Notes under the pieces: generated by a model
Databases searched by the model: none
What the model was told of the DNA's origin: nothing
The model's input: only the letters and a program-made list of their open reading frames with translations
Part shown: piece by piece, positions 1 through 8,748 of the stretch
Position numbering within the stretch: the first letter of the stretch is position 1
How the letters are laid out: every line of letters begins with the position of its first letter
Source of the DNA: a bacterium
GTDB taxonomy: Bacteria; Myxococcota_A; Bradymonadia; UBA7976; UBA1532
Length of the DNA: 64,000 nucleotides
Assembly (NCBI GenBank): GCA_030426085.1
Contig: JAUHYW010000028.1
Coordinates: 1 to 64,000 of the forward strand
Direction: 5' to 3'
Program-made: the position numbers and the translations under genes

Positions 1-165
1 TCACTCTCCCGATCCGCTGGCCGCCAGCGAAACCGGCATCGCTCGCTCTCCCGATCCGCTGGCGGCCAGCGAAACGGGCGTCGCTCGCTCTCCCGATCCG
101 CTGTCGACAAGGCAACCCGGCGTCGCACACTCTCCCGGGACGCTGTCGACGGCGTATCCGTCGAC
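1..165. repeat. 42-bp tandem repeat array, cut by the window edge
   Basis: The octamer CTCTCCCG recurs at 4, 46, 88 and 130, exactly 42 bases apart, giving about four units. Units 1 and 2 are almost identical; units 3 and 4 decay toward the right. Units 1 and 2 each contain a perfect inverted repeat (GCTGGC, one base, GCCAGC), and the central base differs (C versus G) without breaking the symmetry. Forty-two is a multiple of three, so the array could be a 14-residue repeat at the end of a gene lying mostly outside the window. It lies beyond the 3' end of the DHH gene. I see no gene between 1 and 218. Confidence 0.8.
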
Positions 166-218
166 CACGGGAGCGCCGCGGGCAAGCTATCGTGGCTCGG
201 CGGCAGTGAGCGCCGCTG

Positions 219-1214
219 TCAGGCGCCGGCGTCGGGCGTATCGCCCTTCAGCGCGTCGGGCGCGTGCAGGGCCGCCCGCGCCGCCACCACCGTCGCCTGC
301 ACCGCCGCCTCCAGCGGACCGGCCAGGGTCGCCCCCGCCGCCCGGGCGTGCCCCCCGCCCTTGGGCGACAGGCCGCGGGCGAGCACGCTCACGTCCACCC
401 CGCCCCGGCTGCGCAGGCTGAGCTTGACGCGCCCCTCGCCCTTGTCGACGAGCAGCGCCCCGATCTCGACCCCCTCGATGAAGACCAGATCATCCACCAG
501 CCCGCCGGTCTCGGTGCCGGCGACCGTCTCGGCGTCGAGCGCGGCCCACGCCAGCCGGCCGTCGGCGCCGATGCGCATGCGGTTGATCATCACCCCCCGC
601 AGCGCGACCTTGGCCGCCGACTGCGAGAGCAGCACCTGCTCGACGATGCGCGCGTGGTCGATGCCCGTCTCGAGCAGCCGCGCCGCCGCCCGCAGCGTCG
701 CCGGCCGGGTGAGCCGATAACGGAAGACCGACGTGTCGAAGACCATGCCGGCCCAGATGGCCTCGGCGAGGGGCCGATCCAGCGGCACGCCCCAGTGATC
801 ACACAGCCGCAGCACCATCTCGGCGGTCGACGAGCAGCGGGGATCGAGGAAGGCGATGTCGACGTCGGCGTGCACGCTGCTCTTGTGGTGGTCGACCAGC
901 CCCCGCAGCCGCGCGCTGCGATACGCCTCACCGACCGCCTGCAACCGGCTGGGATCGCCATCGAGGACCAGCGCCAGATCGATCGGCGCGTCGGGCAGAT
1001 CGGGCGCCACCTGGAAGAGATCGGGATCGGCCAGGAAGGCATACCGCGTCGGCAGCGCCTCATCGGCGCCCACGATCACCCGCCGACCGGGCCAGCGGGT
1101 GGTGATGGCTCGGGCCAGCGCGACGATCGAGCCGACCGCGTCGCCGTCGATGTCGGGGGTGGTCAGCAGGATGACGCGGGCTGCGGCGATGGCCCGGGTG
1201 AGCGCGTGAGGCAT
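219..1214 (-). CDS. DHH/DHHA1-family phosphoesterase, NrnA-like
   Basis: About 331 residues. The N-terminal DHH domain has a DIDGDAVGS metal motif (family form DxDGxxxGS) and a VDHHKS motif; the C-terminal DHHA1 domain ends with GGGHARAAG. This is the NrnA architecture: Mn2+-dependent exonucleases that degrade nano-RNA, pAp and linear dinucleotides such as pApA in the cytoplasm. The start at 1214 is chosen because GGAGGG precedes it by about 4 bases and the DHH domain begins directly after it; an upstream in-frame ATG at 1268 adds a Ser/Arg-rich stretch without homology. The CD-NTase gene lies 105 bases upstream on the same strand, so the two may be co-transcribed. NrnA-type genes are usually housekeeping, so a role in cyclic-nucleotide turnover is inference only. 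Confidence 0.88.
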   Translation of the reverse strand: MPHALTRAIAAARVILLTTPDIDGDAVGSIVALARAITTRWPGRRVIVGADEALPTRYAFLADPDLFQVAPDLPDAPIDLALVLDGDPSRLQAVGEAYRSARLRGLVDHHKSSVHADVDIAFLDPRCSSTAEMVLRLCDHWGVPLDRPLAEAIWAGMVFDTSVFRYRLTRPATLRAAARLLETGIDHARIVEQVLLSQSAAKVALRGVMINRMRIGADGRLAWAALDAETVAGTETGGLVDDLVFIEGVEIGALLVDKGEGRVKLSLRSRGGVDVSVLARGLSPKGGGHARAAGATLAGPLEAAVQATVVAARAALHAPDALKGDTPDAGA

Positions 1215-1319
1215 GAAACCCTCCGCCGGGGTTGTCCGGCCGCGCGAGCGACCGCTTCGGCCGGACATCCTACCCCATGGCGACCCGGCTGGCTTCCTTC
1301 TCGGGGCGCCGCCGCGCGC

Positions 1320-2174
1320 TCATGCGGGCCAGGCCCCGCCGAAGAGATGCCGCCACTGCCCGTGGGCCTTCCCGAGCCGCCCCGCCTCGGCGTAGGCCAG
1401 CGCGCGGATCGCCGTGTCCCGGGCCGACGCCAGCCGCCGCTGGAAGTCCTGCCGCACCCCCAGCTCGAGGTGGATGGCCGGCCCCCGCCCCGAGGGATCG
1501 GGGATGCGCTGCATGACCCCATCGGTCAGGGCCGTCAGCAGGTCGCGGACGCCCACGTCGAAGCTGCGCGGCGGGGCGAGGCCGGCCCGGCAGGCCATCG
1601 CCTCGAGGTGGTACGAGCCCAGCTTGGGGCAATGCTTCTGCCGGGCGACCTTGGCCATGCGGATCAGCGGCCGCAGCTTGCTGCCCGCCGCGCGATCGGC
1701 CCCGTCGAGCCGCTGCTTGTGCCGCCGGGGGTTGCTGACGATCCACGCGTCCCGCTCCCGATCGGGGATGGCGTAGTCCCCGCCGTCCTCGGGGATGGCC
1801 GGCACCAGATCGAGCCGGATGTCGTGCCCGGCGAACGCGACGCCGATCGAGCGGGTCTGAAGTCGGCGCTCGGCGCTGCTCCCCAGCGCCGACTTCAACG
1901 CCTTCTGCAGCGTGCGCAGGGTCGCCTTGGGCGTCGTCGAGCGGCTGTGCACTCGAGGGTCGAGCACGACGAAGACGTCCACGTCGTCCAGCGGCCGAAC
2001 CGCGGTCGAGCGGGCCAGCGACCCGGTGATGAAGGTCTCCCGCAGCCCATCGAGGTGGTGCCCGAGCTGGCTGCGCAGGTGCCGCTGCACGTTGTCGGCC
2101 CGGGTGCGCCGGCCTCTCTCCGGCATGATGTCGCGCCCGAACCGATCGAACGCCTGGGCGATGGTCATGGTCAT
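1320..2174 (-). CDS. Orphan CD-NTase (SMODS/OAS-class nucleotidyltransferase)
   Basis: 284 residues. The Pol-beta-type active site is intact: Gly51-Ser52, then Asp64-Val-Asp66 followed by a hydrophobic strand, and a third acidic residue at Asp122 (IRLDLVPA). Downstream, the segment WIVSNPRRHKQ, a GSKLRPLIRMAK helix and SYHLEAMA match the conserved body of CBASS-type CD-NTases, which make cyclic di- or trinucleotide signals. CCA-adding and MNT-type enzymes do not share these blocks. GAGGG lies about 7 bases before the ATG. No CBASS effector, HORMA/TRIP13, E1/E2 or JAB gene is visible nearby; the neighbours are a DHH phosphoesterase (same strand, downstream) and a divergent secreted hydrolase. 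The product and role are unknown. An incomplete CBASS remnant or a housekeeping signalling enzyme are both possible. Confidence 0.85.
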   Translation of the reverse strand: MTMTIAQAFDRFGRDIMPERGRRTRADNVQRHLRSQLGHHLDGLRETFITGSLARSTAVRPLDDVDVFVVLDPRVHSRSTTPKATLRTLQKALKSALGSSAERRLQTRSIGVAFAGHDIRLDLVPAIPEDGGDYAIPDRERDAWIVSNPRRHKQRLDGADRAAGSKLRPLIRMAKVARQKHCPKLGSYHLEAMACRAGLAPPRSFDVGVRDLLTALTDGVMQRIPDPSGRGPAIHLELGVRQDFQRRLASARDTAIRALAYAEAGRLGKAHGQWRHLFGGAWPA

Positions 2175-2354
2175 GATGCGTCCCTCGGCGGCCCATGCGA
2201 CTCGGCGTCACAGCATCACGACGCGGCGCCGATCTCAAGCCCCGAGCGGCGTTCGTTATCGGCTGATATACCCGCGGTGGGTCGATGGCACGCCGCGCTG
2301 GCGTCGGCAGCGAGAACCGGCCACCATCCCCGCGGACTTCGAAGGAGCCGGCGC

Positions 2355-3581
2355 GTGACGATGGAGCGATGGCGCAGTCACCGGAGAGCGCGGCGGGCCT
2401 GGGTGTGGCTCGGTGTCATCGGGGCGCTCGCGTGCACCGACGACTCGGATGATCCGCCGGTCGACGCCACACCGGCCGAAGACGCGGCGCTGCCCGCGCC
2501 CGACCTGGCCCCCGATCCGGAGCCCGACGTCGGCCCCCCGCCGGACCCGTGCCGTATCGAGCCGCCTCCGCCGGTCGACGCCCCGCTGGCGGACGCGCTG
2601 AGCGCAGCCCTCGAAGACACCTACATCGACGCCTCCGCACCCGGCGTCGCGGCGGCGGTCACTCTGGCCGACGGGCGGGGATGGGTCGGCGCGGTCGGCC
2701 GGGAGGACGCCCGCGCCGACGACCCGCTGCGGCCCTGGGCCCGTTTCCGGGTGGCCAGCATCACCAAGACCTTCGTGGCGTCGGCCGTGATGCTGCGGGC
2801 CGAGCGGGGGCTGTGGAGCCTCGACGATCCGGTCGACGACTGGGTCCCCGGCTTCGATCTCGGACCCGGCGTCACCCTCGAGCGACTCCTGAACCACACC
2901 GCGGGCGTCTACAACTACAGCGACGACGCCTCGTTCATCCTCCGGCGCACCGAGCGCCTCACCCCGACCGAGGTGATCGAGTTCGCCCTGAGCCACGACA
3001 GCATGCTCGCGCCCGGCGAAGCCTACCTCTACAGCAACACCGGCTACTTCCTGCTCGGCATGGCGCTCGAAGCCCTCGACGACCGCCCGCTCGCCGCGAT
3101 CCTGCGAGACGACCTCATCGAGCCGGTGGGGCTGAGTCACACCTGGCTCGATCAGTTCGAGGCGCCGCCGAGCGGCTGCGACATCGCCCAGGGGCACATC
3201 GGATCGGACGCGGCCCTGACCGACGGCTACTCGGCCGGCTGGTCCTGGGCGGCCGGCGGCCTCGACGCCCCACCGACCGACCTCTGCCGCTGGGCCCGGG
3301 CGCTGCTGGGAGGCGCCGTGCTGCCCCCGCCCGTCGTCGACCGCATGTCCACCCCCAGCCCGCAGTCGCTCGCCGACCCCGACCGAGAGCCCTACGGCCT
3401 CGGCCTGCGCCACGCCGTGCGCGGAGGCCGGGCCGTGATCGGGCACACCGGCTCGACGATGGGCTTCCGCGGCGAGCTCTTCTTCGACCGGGCGACGGGG
3501 ACCTGCGTGGCGGTGCAGACCAACGACTTCTTCGGTCGCCAGATCCCCGTCGCCGAGGCGTTGTGGGCGGTCGCGCCCTGA
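2355..3581 (+). CDS. Beta-lactamase-fold serine hydrolase lipoprotein (class C/EstB-like)
   Basis: 408 residues. An N-terminal hydrophobic segment ends in a GALAC lipobox, followed by an Asp/Pro-rich tether and a serine beta-lactamase/D-alanyl-D-alanine carboxypeptidase fold. All three catalytic motifs are present: Ser135-Ile-Thr-Lys138, Tyr226-Ser-Asn228 and His364-Thr-Gly. Such enzymes are peptidases or esterases acting in the envelope. GTG at 2355 is preferred because AAGGAG ends 7 bases before it; the ATG at 2361 would give poor spacing. It is transcribed divergently from the CD-NTase gene across about 180 bases. Export makes it an unlikely cytosolic partner of a nucleotide second messenger. 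The substrate cannot be told from sequence. Confidence 0.88.
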   Translation: MTMERWRSHRRARRAWVWLGVIGALACTDDSDDPPVDATPAEDAALPAPDLAPDPEPDVGPPPDPCRIEPPPPVDAPLADALSAALEDTYIDASAPGVAAAVTLADGRGWVGAVGREDARADDPLRPWARFRVASITKTFVASAVMLRAERGLWSLDDPVDDWVPGFDLGPGVTLERLLNHTAGVYNYSDDASFILRRTERLTPTEVIEFALSHDSMLAPGEAYLYSNTGYFLLGMALEALDDRPLAAILRDDLIEPVGLSHTWLDQFEAPPSGCDIAQGHIGSDAALTDGYSAGWSWAAGGLDAPPTDLCRWARALLGGAVLPPPVVDRMSTPSPQSLADPDREPYGLGLRHAVRGGRAVIGHTGSTMGFRGELFFDRATGTCVAVQTNDFFGRQIPVAEALWAVAP

Positions 3582-3645
3582 GCACCGGCCTTCCATCGGC
3601 GCGGCAGAGGCGCTATCGAAGACGTCGACGCGCGAGGAGAACCCC

Positions 3646-4509
3646 GTGGCCCGCTCCCGATTCCGCCGCAGCCCCGACGCCCTGCCCCCGCTGCGCCTGA
3701 CCGCGCGGGACGACGCCATCCTCGCCGACATCGCCCGCATCGGGCCGTGCCTCGTCGACCACCTGCGGCGGCTGCATTTCCCCTCGTACAAGACCGCCGC
3801 CGAGCGGGCGATGAAGCTGTTCCACCACGGCTTCCTCGAGCGCCTGCCGCTGCCCGCCGACACCGGGCAGCCCGCCATGGCCCACGTCCTCGGGGATCGA
3901 GGCCGGCAGCACCTCGCCGACCGGGAGATCGCGCCCCCGCCCGCCGCGACCGCTCAGCACCCGCCGGCGGATCTGCGCCACGCGGTCGAACTCGCCGGGA
4001 TCCTGGCCGACTTCATCGTGGCCGCCCGTCACCCGGGCGTCGAGCTGCCGGTCGTCGACGCCGGCGCATCGGGGGCCGGCTTCGCGCCCCACGGGCTGGT
4101 GGTGCTCGACATGCCGGCCCGCCTGTTCCGCCGCACGCTCCTGCTCGACGTGGCGCCGCCCGCGGCCGGCGACGGCCCGGTCGACGGTGGGCGCCTCGCC
4201 GCGTGGAAGGCCTGGGCCAGCCGTCCTCCGAAGACGATCGAAGCCGAACTGCACCGGATGCTCGATGTCCGAGGGGTCGCCACCGCGAACCTGCGGGCCC
4301 GGGTCTCGATCGGGCTCGTCGTGCCCGACGTGCCGGCCCTCGACGCCGCCGCCCGCGCGGCGGTGCAGGCCGGCTGCGGGCCGCTGATCCACCTCGCGGT
4401 GATCGACGAGCTGCGGGAGACCGGCCCGCTCGGCCCGGTGTGGGTCCAGGCCCGCGCCCGGGCGAACGACGGCGCCGACGCGCGCCGGACGAGCGTCCTG
4501 GCCGGCTGA
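3646..4509 (+). CDS. Replication-relaxation family winged-helix protein
   Basis: 287 residues, GTG start with GAGGAG six bases upstream. The first 80 residues form the winged-helix typical of replication-relaxation proteins: LTARDDAILADIARIG, an LRRLHFPS turn, then a recognition helix and a wing leading into an LGDRGRQHLAD strand-helix. These proteins are usually found on plasmids and integrative elements, where they act in replication or transfer control. The C-terminal two thirds are Ala-rich and I do not recognise them. No rep, mob or integrase gene is visible here, so this may be a stranded remnant of a mobile element. It is convergent with the TPR gene at 4547. Confidence 0.75.
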   Translation: MARSRFRRSPDALPPLRLTARDDAILADIARIGPCLVDHLRRLHFPSYKTAAERAMKLFHHGFLERLPLPADTGQPAMAHVLGDRGRQHLADREIAPPPAATAQHPPADLRHAVELAGILADFIVAARHPGVELPVVDAGASGAGFAPHGLVVLDMPARLFRRTLLLDVAPPAAGDGPVDGGRLAAWKAWASRPPKTIEAELHRMLDVRGVATANLRARVSIGLVVPDVPALDAAARAAVQAGCGPLIHLAVIDELRETGPLGPVWVQARARANDGADARRTSVLAG

Positions 4510-4526
4510 AGCTCTTCATCTCGGGG

Positions 4527-4544
4527 GGCGGCGCTGCGGCCGCC
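4527..4544. terminator. Short GC hairpin between convergent genes
   Basis: GGCGGC and GCCGCC flank a 6-base loop in the 37-base gap between the replication-relaxation and TPR genes. It could terminate transcription in both directions. There is no T-run on either side. Confidence 0.4.
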
Positions 4545-4546
4545 GA

Positions 4547-5743
4547 TCAGTCTGCGAGCAGGCGCTTCAAGCTCGCCATGTGGTCTGCCGCCGACGCCCG
4601 CAGCGGCGCCACGTCACCCTCGGCGACCCGGGTCCACAGCTCGAGCGCCAGGGCCGGCTCGCCTTCGATCTCCGCGATCAGCGCGTCCCGCTGCCACCCC
4701 CACTCGGGCTGCACGAAGTACATGTTCAGCCGGGTCGCCCGGTTGGCGTCGCGCTCCCAGCCGTCGATCATCGCGTCGATGGCCTCGTCGTACCGCCCCA
4801 GCACGTCGAGCAGCGCCGCCCGGCCCATATAGGACCACGCGCCGCGGGGGAAGGCCTCGACCGCCTGATCGTAGAGATGACCCGCCGAGTCGTGGCGCGC
4901 GGCGAGCAGGTGCAGCTCAGCGAGGTTGCTCAGCGCGATGCTCTCGATGTACGGCGTGCGGGCCGGGCTGCCCAGGACGGCCTCGAACAGCCGATCGGCG
5001 GCCTTCAGATCCCCATCCATGTAGAGCGCCGTGCCCAGGTTGTTCAGCGCCGCCGGATCGTGCCCGTCGATGGACAACGCGTCGCGGAAGGCATCTGCCG
5101 CCGCGGCGTGCTCGCCCGCCTGCTGGAAGACGTGGCCCAGCGCCAGATAGCCGCCCACCGCCTCGGGCGCGCGCCGGATCAGGGCGCGGGCGGCCTCCTC
5201 GGCGGTCGTGAAGTCGCCCGCCATCGCCGCGACGTGGGCCAGCCGGTCGAGGTGCCACAGGTGGCTGTCGGCCAGCGACACCCGGCGCCCGCTCGACAGC
5301 TCCGTGCGCTCGGCCCCGGGCCGGGCCCCGGCCGCCGCCGCGAGCGCCTGCACCAGCCGTCGCTGGGCCGACGACGCCGCAGCCCAGTCGCCGCGGATGA
5401 TCTGAACCTGCGCCAGTCGATCGAGCACGTCGGGGTCGGCCGGCGACAGCGCCAGCGCCTCGCCCCACGCCTCGGCGGCCTCGGCCGGGCGCCGGGCCGA
5501 CGCCTTCATGTCCCCCACCATGGTCCACAGCGCCGGATCGGCCGCCTGCCGGGCGACCTTCGACCAGCGCTCGGCCGCCGCGAGGCGATCACCCGCGTGC
5601 CAGTCGGCCAGGGCCCGGGCGCGCAGCGTGGTCGCGTCGTCGGCGGGGGCCGCGGTGGCGGTCGCAGCGGCCCCGAAGAGGGCGAAGACCCCGGCGAGAA
5701 ATACCGGCAGGTGTCGGCGGCGCGGGCGGATCGAGGGACGCAT
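4547..5743 (-). CDS. Secreted TPR-repeat protein
   Basis: 398 residues. A basic N-terminus and a hydrophobic stretch (LAGVFALFGAAATATA) form a signal peptide, so the protein is probably periplasmic. The rest is tetratricopeptide-like: repeated A-W/Y-G-A-L and A-E-R/D-A-F patterns, clearest around AWGEALALSPADP and YLALGHVFQQAGEHAAAADAF. TPR arrays are protein-protein scaffolds, and no enzymatic domain is visible. The start at 5743 is set by AGGAGG just upstream; longer in-frame openings give non-homologous sequence. It is divergent from comM, with a strong palindrome in between. Confidence 0.8.
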   Translation of the reverse strand: MRPSIRPRRRHLPVFLAGVFALFGAAATATAAPADDATTLRARALADWHAGDRLAAAERWSKVARQAADPALWTMVGDMKASARRPAEAAEAWGEALALSPADPDVLDRLAQVQIIRGDWAAASSAQRRLVQALAAAAGARPGAERTELSSGRRVSLADSHLWHLDRLAHVAAMAGDFTTAEEAARALIRRAPEAVGGYLALGHVFQQAGEHAAAADAFRDALSIDGHDPAALNNLGTALYMDGDLKAADRLFEAVLGSPARTPYIESIALSNLAELHLLAARHDSAGHLYDQAVEAFPRGAWSYMGRAALLDVLGRYDEAIDAMIDGWERDANRATRLNMYFVQPEWGWQRDALIAEIEGEPALALELWTRVAEGDVAPLRASAADHMASLKRLLAD

Positions 5744-5842
5744 CGGACCTCCTGGGCGTCGGGCGGCTGCGATCCAGACTAGCGACCCGCCGGCCCGCGA
5801 TCCAGCCCCACGGCGTACCCGAACGCATCCGCCGAGCGCCCC

Positions 5843-5877
5843 TGTCCAGGTCGTCCAGATACTGGACGACCTGGACA
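5843..5877. promoter_or_regulatory. Perfect 16-bp-arm palindrome upstream of comM
   Basis: The arm TGTCCAGGTCGTCCAG (5843-5858) is followed by ATA and then its exact reverse complement (5862-5877). Each arm also contains GTCCAG twice in tandem, 9 bases apart, so the site could bind two dimers. It lies in the 250-base divergent gap, 100 bases from the TPR start and 117 bases from the comM start, in non-coding DNA. A repressor operator or a cruciform/hairpin are the obvious readings. I do not recognise it as a known LexA-type site. Confidence 0.75.
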
Positions 5878-5993
5878 CCCACCCGAGACGGCGGACCCCG
5901 TAAACCCCTGGAATACATAGAGGCCGATGATGGCACGGGGTTCGCTCCCACCCCGGGGCGAAACCGGAGACCCGAGCCATCGGAGCGATACCC

Positions 5994-7517
5994 ATGCTGG
6001 CCAACATCACATCGGGCGCCGTGCTCGGCATCGAGGCCTACCGGGTCGACGTCGAGGTCGATCTCGGCCGGGGCATGATGACGTTCTCGGTCGTCGGCCT
6101 GCCGGCGGGCGCGGTGTGCGAGTCCCGTACGCGGGTCAAGTCGGCCCTCGACAACTGCGGCTATGGCTTCCCCCAGCGGCGGGTCACGGTCAACCTCGCG
6201 CCGGGGCACATCCGCAAGCAGGGCACCGCCTTCGATCTGCCGATCGCCCTCGGCATCCTGGCCGCGGACGGCAAGATCCCGCCCGACGCGCTCGAAGATA
6301 CGCTCGTCGTGGGCGAGCTGAGCCTCGACGGCCGGGTGCGCGCGGTCCGGGGCGTGCTCCCGCTCGCGGCCCACGCGGCCCGACTCGGCGCGCGGCGGAT
6401 CCTGGTGCCGGCCGACAACGGCGGCGAGGCGGCTGTCGTCGAGGGGCTCGACGTGCGAGCGGTGGATCACCTCGTGGAGGCCGTCGAGGCGCTCGCCGAG
6501 GGGCAGTCCCTGCCGGTCGCGAGCCCGCCGCCCGACGAGCCCCCCGAGCTCGACTGCCCGCTCGACATGACCGACGTCCGGGGCCAGGGGCAGGCCCGTC
6601 GCGCGCTGGAGATCGCCGCTGCGGGCGGCCACAACCTGCTGTTCATCGGCCCGCCGGGCGCGGGCAAGACCATGCTCGCCCGCCGGCTGCCGACCATCGT
6701 GCCCCCGATGAACTTCGCCGAGCGCCTCGACTGCTCGACCATCGCCAGCATCTCGGGGCTGCTGCGCCCCGACGCGCCGCTCGTCTGTCATCGCCCGTTC
6801 CGCGCTCCACATCACAGCGTCTCCGACGCGGCGCTGATCGGCGGCGGCCCCCAGGCGCGCCCGGGTGAGGTCTCGCTGGCCCACCACGGGGTGCTCTTCC
6901 TCGACGAGCTTCCCGAGTTCCGGCGCAACGCGCTCGAGTCGCTGCGCCAGCCGCTCGAAGACGGCGAGGTGGTCGTCGCCCGAGCCCAGGCCACCCTGTG
7001 CTACCCCGCGCGGTTCATGCTCGTCGCGTCGATGAACCCTTGCCCCTGCGGCTACCACGGGCACCCGCGGCAGGCGTGCGAATGCCATCCCATCGCGGTC
7101 CGCACCTATCGCAATCGCATCAGCGGCCCCCTGCTCGATCGCTTCGATCTACACGTCGGCGTCGACCCGGTCGACCCCGCCGCCCTGCACTTCGCGCCAC
7201 CCGGCGAGGCGTCGTCCGTGATCCGCGACCGGGTCCTCCAGGCCCGCGCCCGGCAGCGGACCCGGCTCGAAGACACCGGCCTCGCCTGCAACGCGCACAT
7301 GCGCTCCCGCGAGATCGCGGCGCACTGCGCACTCGACGACACCTCGCGCCGCCTGCTGATGACCGCGATGGAGCGGCTCGCCTTGTCGGCCCGGGCCCAC
7401 GACCGGATCCTCAAGGTCGCCCGGACCATCGCCGATCTGGCCGACAGCCCTCGCATCACCACCGGGCACATCGCCGAGGCCATCCAGTATCGCCAGCTCG
7501 ATCGGGCCGAGCCATGA
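5994..7517 (+). CDS. comM: YifB/ComM family Mg-chelatase-like AAA+ protein
   Basis: 507 residues, the family's normal length. An N-terminal S5-fold domain ([20 protein letters not shown]) is followed by an AAA+ module with Walker A GPPGAGKT (about 219-226), a Walker B-type strand [11 protein letters not shown] and the family motifs [14 protein letters not shown] and [14 protein letters not shown]. ComM is a hexameric helicase that extends heteroduplex during natural transformation in Gram-negative bacteria. GGAG sits 8 bases before the ATG. It is followed directly by recA, so branch migration and strand exchange may be co-expressed. Confidence 0.95.
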   Translation: MLANITSGAVLGIEAYRVDVEVDLGRGMMTFSVVGLPAGAVCESRTRVKSALDNCGYGFPQRRVTVNLAPGHIRKQGTAFDLPIALGILAADGKIPPDALEDTLVVGELSLDGRVRAVRGVLPLAAHAARLGARRILVPADNGGEAAVVEGLDVRAVDHLVEAVEALAEGQSLPVASPPPDEPPELDCPLDMTDVRGQGQARRALEIAAAGGHNLLFIGPPGAGKTMLARRLPTIVPPMNFAERLDCSTIASISGLLRPDAPLVCHRPFRAPHHSVSDAALIGGGPQARPGEVSLAHHGVLFLDELPEFRRNALESLRQPLEDGEVVVARAQATLCYPARFMLVASMNPCPCGYHGHPRQACECHPIAVRTYRNRISGPLLDRFDLHVGVDPVDPAALHFAPPGEASSVIRDRVLQARARQRTRLEDTGLACNAHMRSREIAAHCALDDTSRRLLMTAMERLALSARAHDRILKVARTIADLADSPRITTGHIAEAIQYRQLDRAEP

Positions 7518-7630
7518 CCCTGCTCGGCGCCCTCGCGCTCACTCTGCTCATCGCGGCCGCCAGCGCTCTGCTCGGCGATCGCTTCAACCCCCGGGGCGCG
7601 CTGCGCGCCGGGCTCTCCCGAGGAGGACTC

Positions 7631-8671
7631 ATGAAGGGCCAGAAGCCCGACGACCGTCAGAAGGCGCTCTCCGCCGCCGTCGCCGCCATCGAGAAGCAGT
7701 TCGGCCAGGGCGCGATCTGGACCCTGGACGGCAGCCGTCCCATGACCAGCGTGCCGGTGCACCCCACCGGCTGCCTGAGCATCGACCGGGCCCTGGGCAT
7801 CGGCGGCCTGCCCGCGGGGCGGGTGGTCGAGATCTACGGCCCCGAGTCGTCGGGCAAGACGACGCTCATGCTCGAGGTCATCGCCGGCGTGCAGCGGGGC
7901 GGCGGCGTGTGCGCGTTCGTCGACGCCGAGCACGCCCTCGACTTGCAGTACGCCCGCAAGCTGGGGGTCGACCCCGGCGAGCTGCTCATCAGCCAGCCGG
8001 ATCACGGGGAGCAGGCCCTCGAGATCACCGACGCGCTGGTGCGCTCGGGCGCGGTCGATCTGGTCGTCATCGACTCGGTCGCCGCGCTGGTCCCCCGGGC
8101 CGAGATCGAGGGCGAGATGGGCGACAGCCATGTCGGCTTGCAGGCCCGACTGATGTCCCAGGCCCTGCGCAAGCTGACGAGCACCGCCGGGCGCACCGGC
8201 ACCGGCGTCGTGTTCATCAACCAGCTCCGCCACAAGATCGGGGTGACCTTCGGCAGCCCCGAGGTCACCACCGGGGGCAACGCCCTCAAGTTCTACGCCA
8301 GCGTGCGCATCGACATCCGCCGGATCGGCGCGATCAAGAAGGGCGACGTGAGCGTGGGCAACCGCACCCGGGTGAAGATCGTCAAGAACAAGCTGGCGCC
8401 GCCCTTCCGCCAGGCCGAGTTCGACATCCTCTACGGCGAGGGCATCAACCGCTGCGGCGATCTGCTCGATCTGGCCGTCGAGCAGGACCTGGTGACCAAG
8501 GCGGGCTCCTGGTACAGCCTCGGGGACGAGCGGCTCGGCCAGGGGCGGGATCGGGCGATGGGCTGGCTGGACGAGAACGACGCGGCGCGGGCGGACCTGC
8601 ACCGCGAGCTGCGGGTGCGGCTGGGGCTCGAAGATCCACCTACCGAGGATCCGCAGACGGCCGCCGCCTGA
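7631..8671 (+). CDS. recA: RecA recombinase
   Basis: 346 residues. Walker [10 protein letters not shown] (about 70-78), the MAW-type DAEHALD segment, the catalytic strand [20 protein letters not shown], the L1/L2 region [10 protein letters not shown] through [14 protein letters not shown], and a short acidic tail are all present. RecA forms ATP-dependent filaments on single-stranded DNA for recombination and SOS induction. The start at 7631 is fixed by a perfect AGGAGG four bases upstream and by alignment to the family N-terminus. The Met/Leu-Asp stretch near residue 30 (GAIWTLDG) differs from the common GSIMRLGD form. An in-frame ATG at 7514, overlapping the comM stop, would add a 39-residue hydrophobic leader; I treat this as accidental. 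No LexA box is recognised upstream. Confidence 0.97.
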   Translation: MKGQKPDDRQKALSAAVAAIEKQFGQGAIWTLDGSRPMTSVPVHPTGCLSIDRALGIGGLPAGRVVEIYGPESSGKTTLMLEVIAGVQRGGGVCAFVDAEHALDLQYARKLGVDPGELLISQPDHGEQALEITDALVRSGAVDLVVIDSVAALVPRAEIEGEMGDSHVGLQARLMSQALRKLTSTAGRTGTGVVFINQLRHKIGVTFGSPEVTTGGNALKFYASVRIDIRRIGAIKKGDVSVGNRTRVKIVKNKLAPPFRQAEFDILYGEGINRCGDLLDLAVEQDLVTKAGSWYSLGDERLGQGRDRAMGWLDENDAARADLHRELRVRLGLEDPPTEDPQTAAA

Positions 8672-8708
8672 GGCCGGGGGGCAGTTCGCGGGGCGCCTCG
8701 CCGCGGGG

Positions 8709-8724
8709 GTGCAGATCTCTGCAC
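8709..8724. terminator. Small palindrome downstream of recA
   Basis: GTGCAG, four bases (ATCT), CTGCAC. It lies 38 bases after the recA stop and 38 bases before the next start. It could be a weak terminator or a dyad operator for the downstream gene. No T-run follows. Confidence 0.35.
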
Positions 8725-8748
8725 TGTGCGACTCCACGGTCGCGCCCG

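Noticed and set aside
1-165. The 42-bp array as a CRISPR
   Set aside because: Units are contiguous with no unique spacers; no cas gene is present.
264-2354. A much longer plus-strand protein in frame with the serine hydrolase
   Set aside because: The frame is open only because of high GC; its sequence is Arg/Pro-rich and antisense to the two well-supported minus-strand genes. The hydrolase starts at its own RBS and signal peptide.
1320-4509. A complete CBASS defence operon
   Set aside because: No recognised effector or ancillary gene. The neighbouring hydrolase is an exported lipoprotein and the replication-relaxation protein is not a CBASS component.
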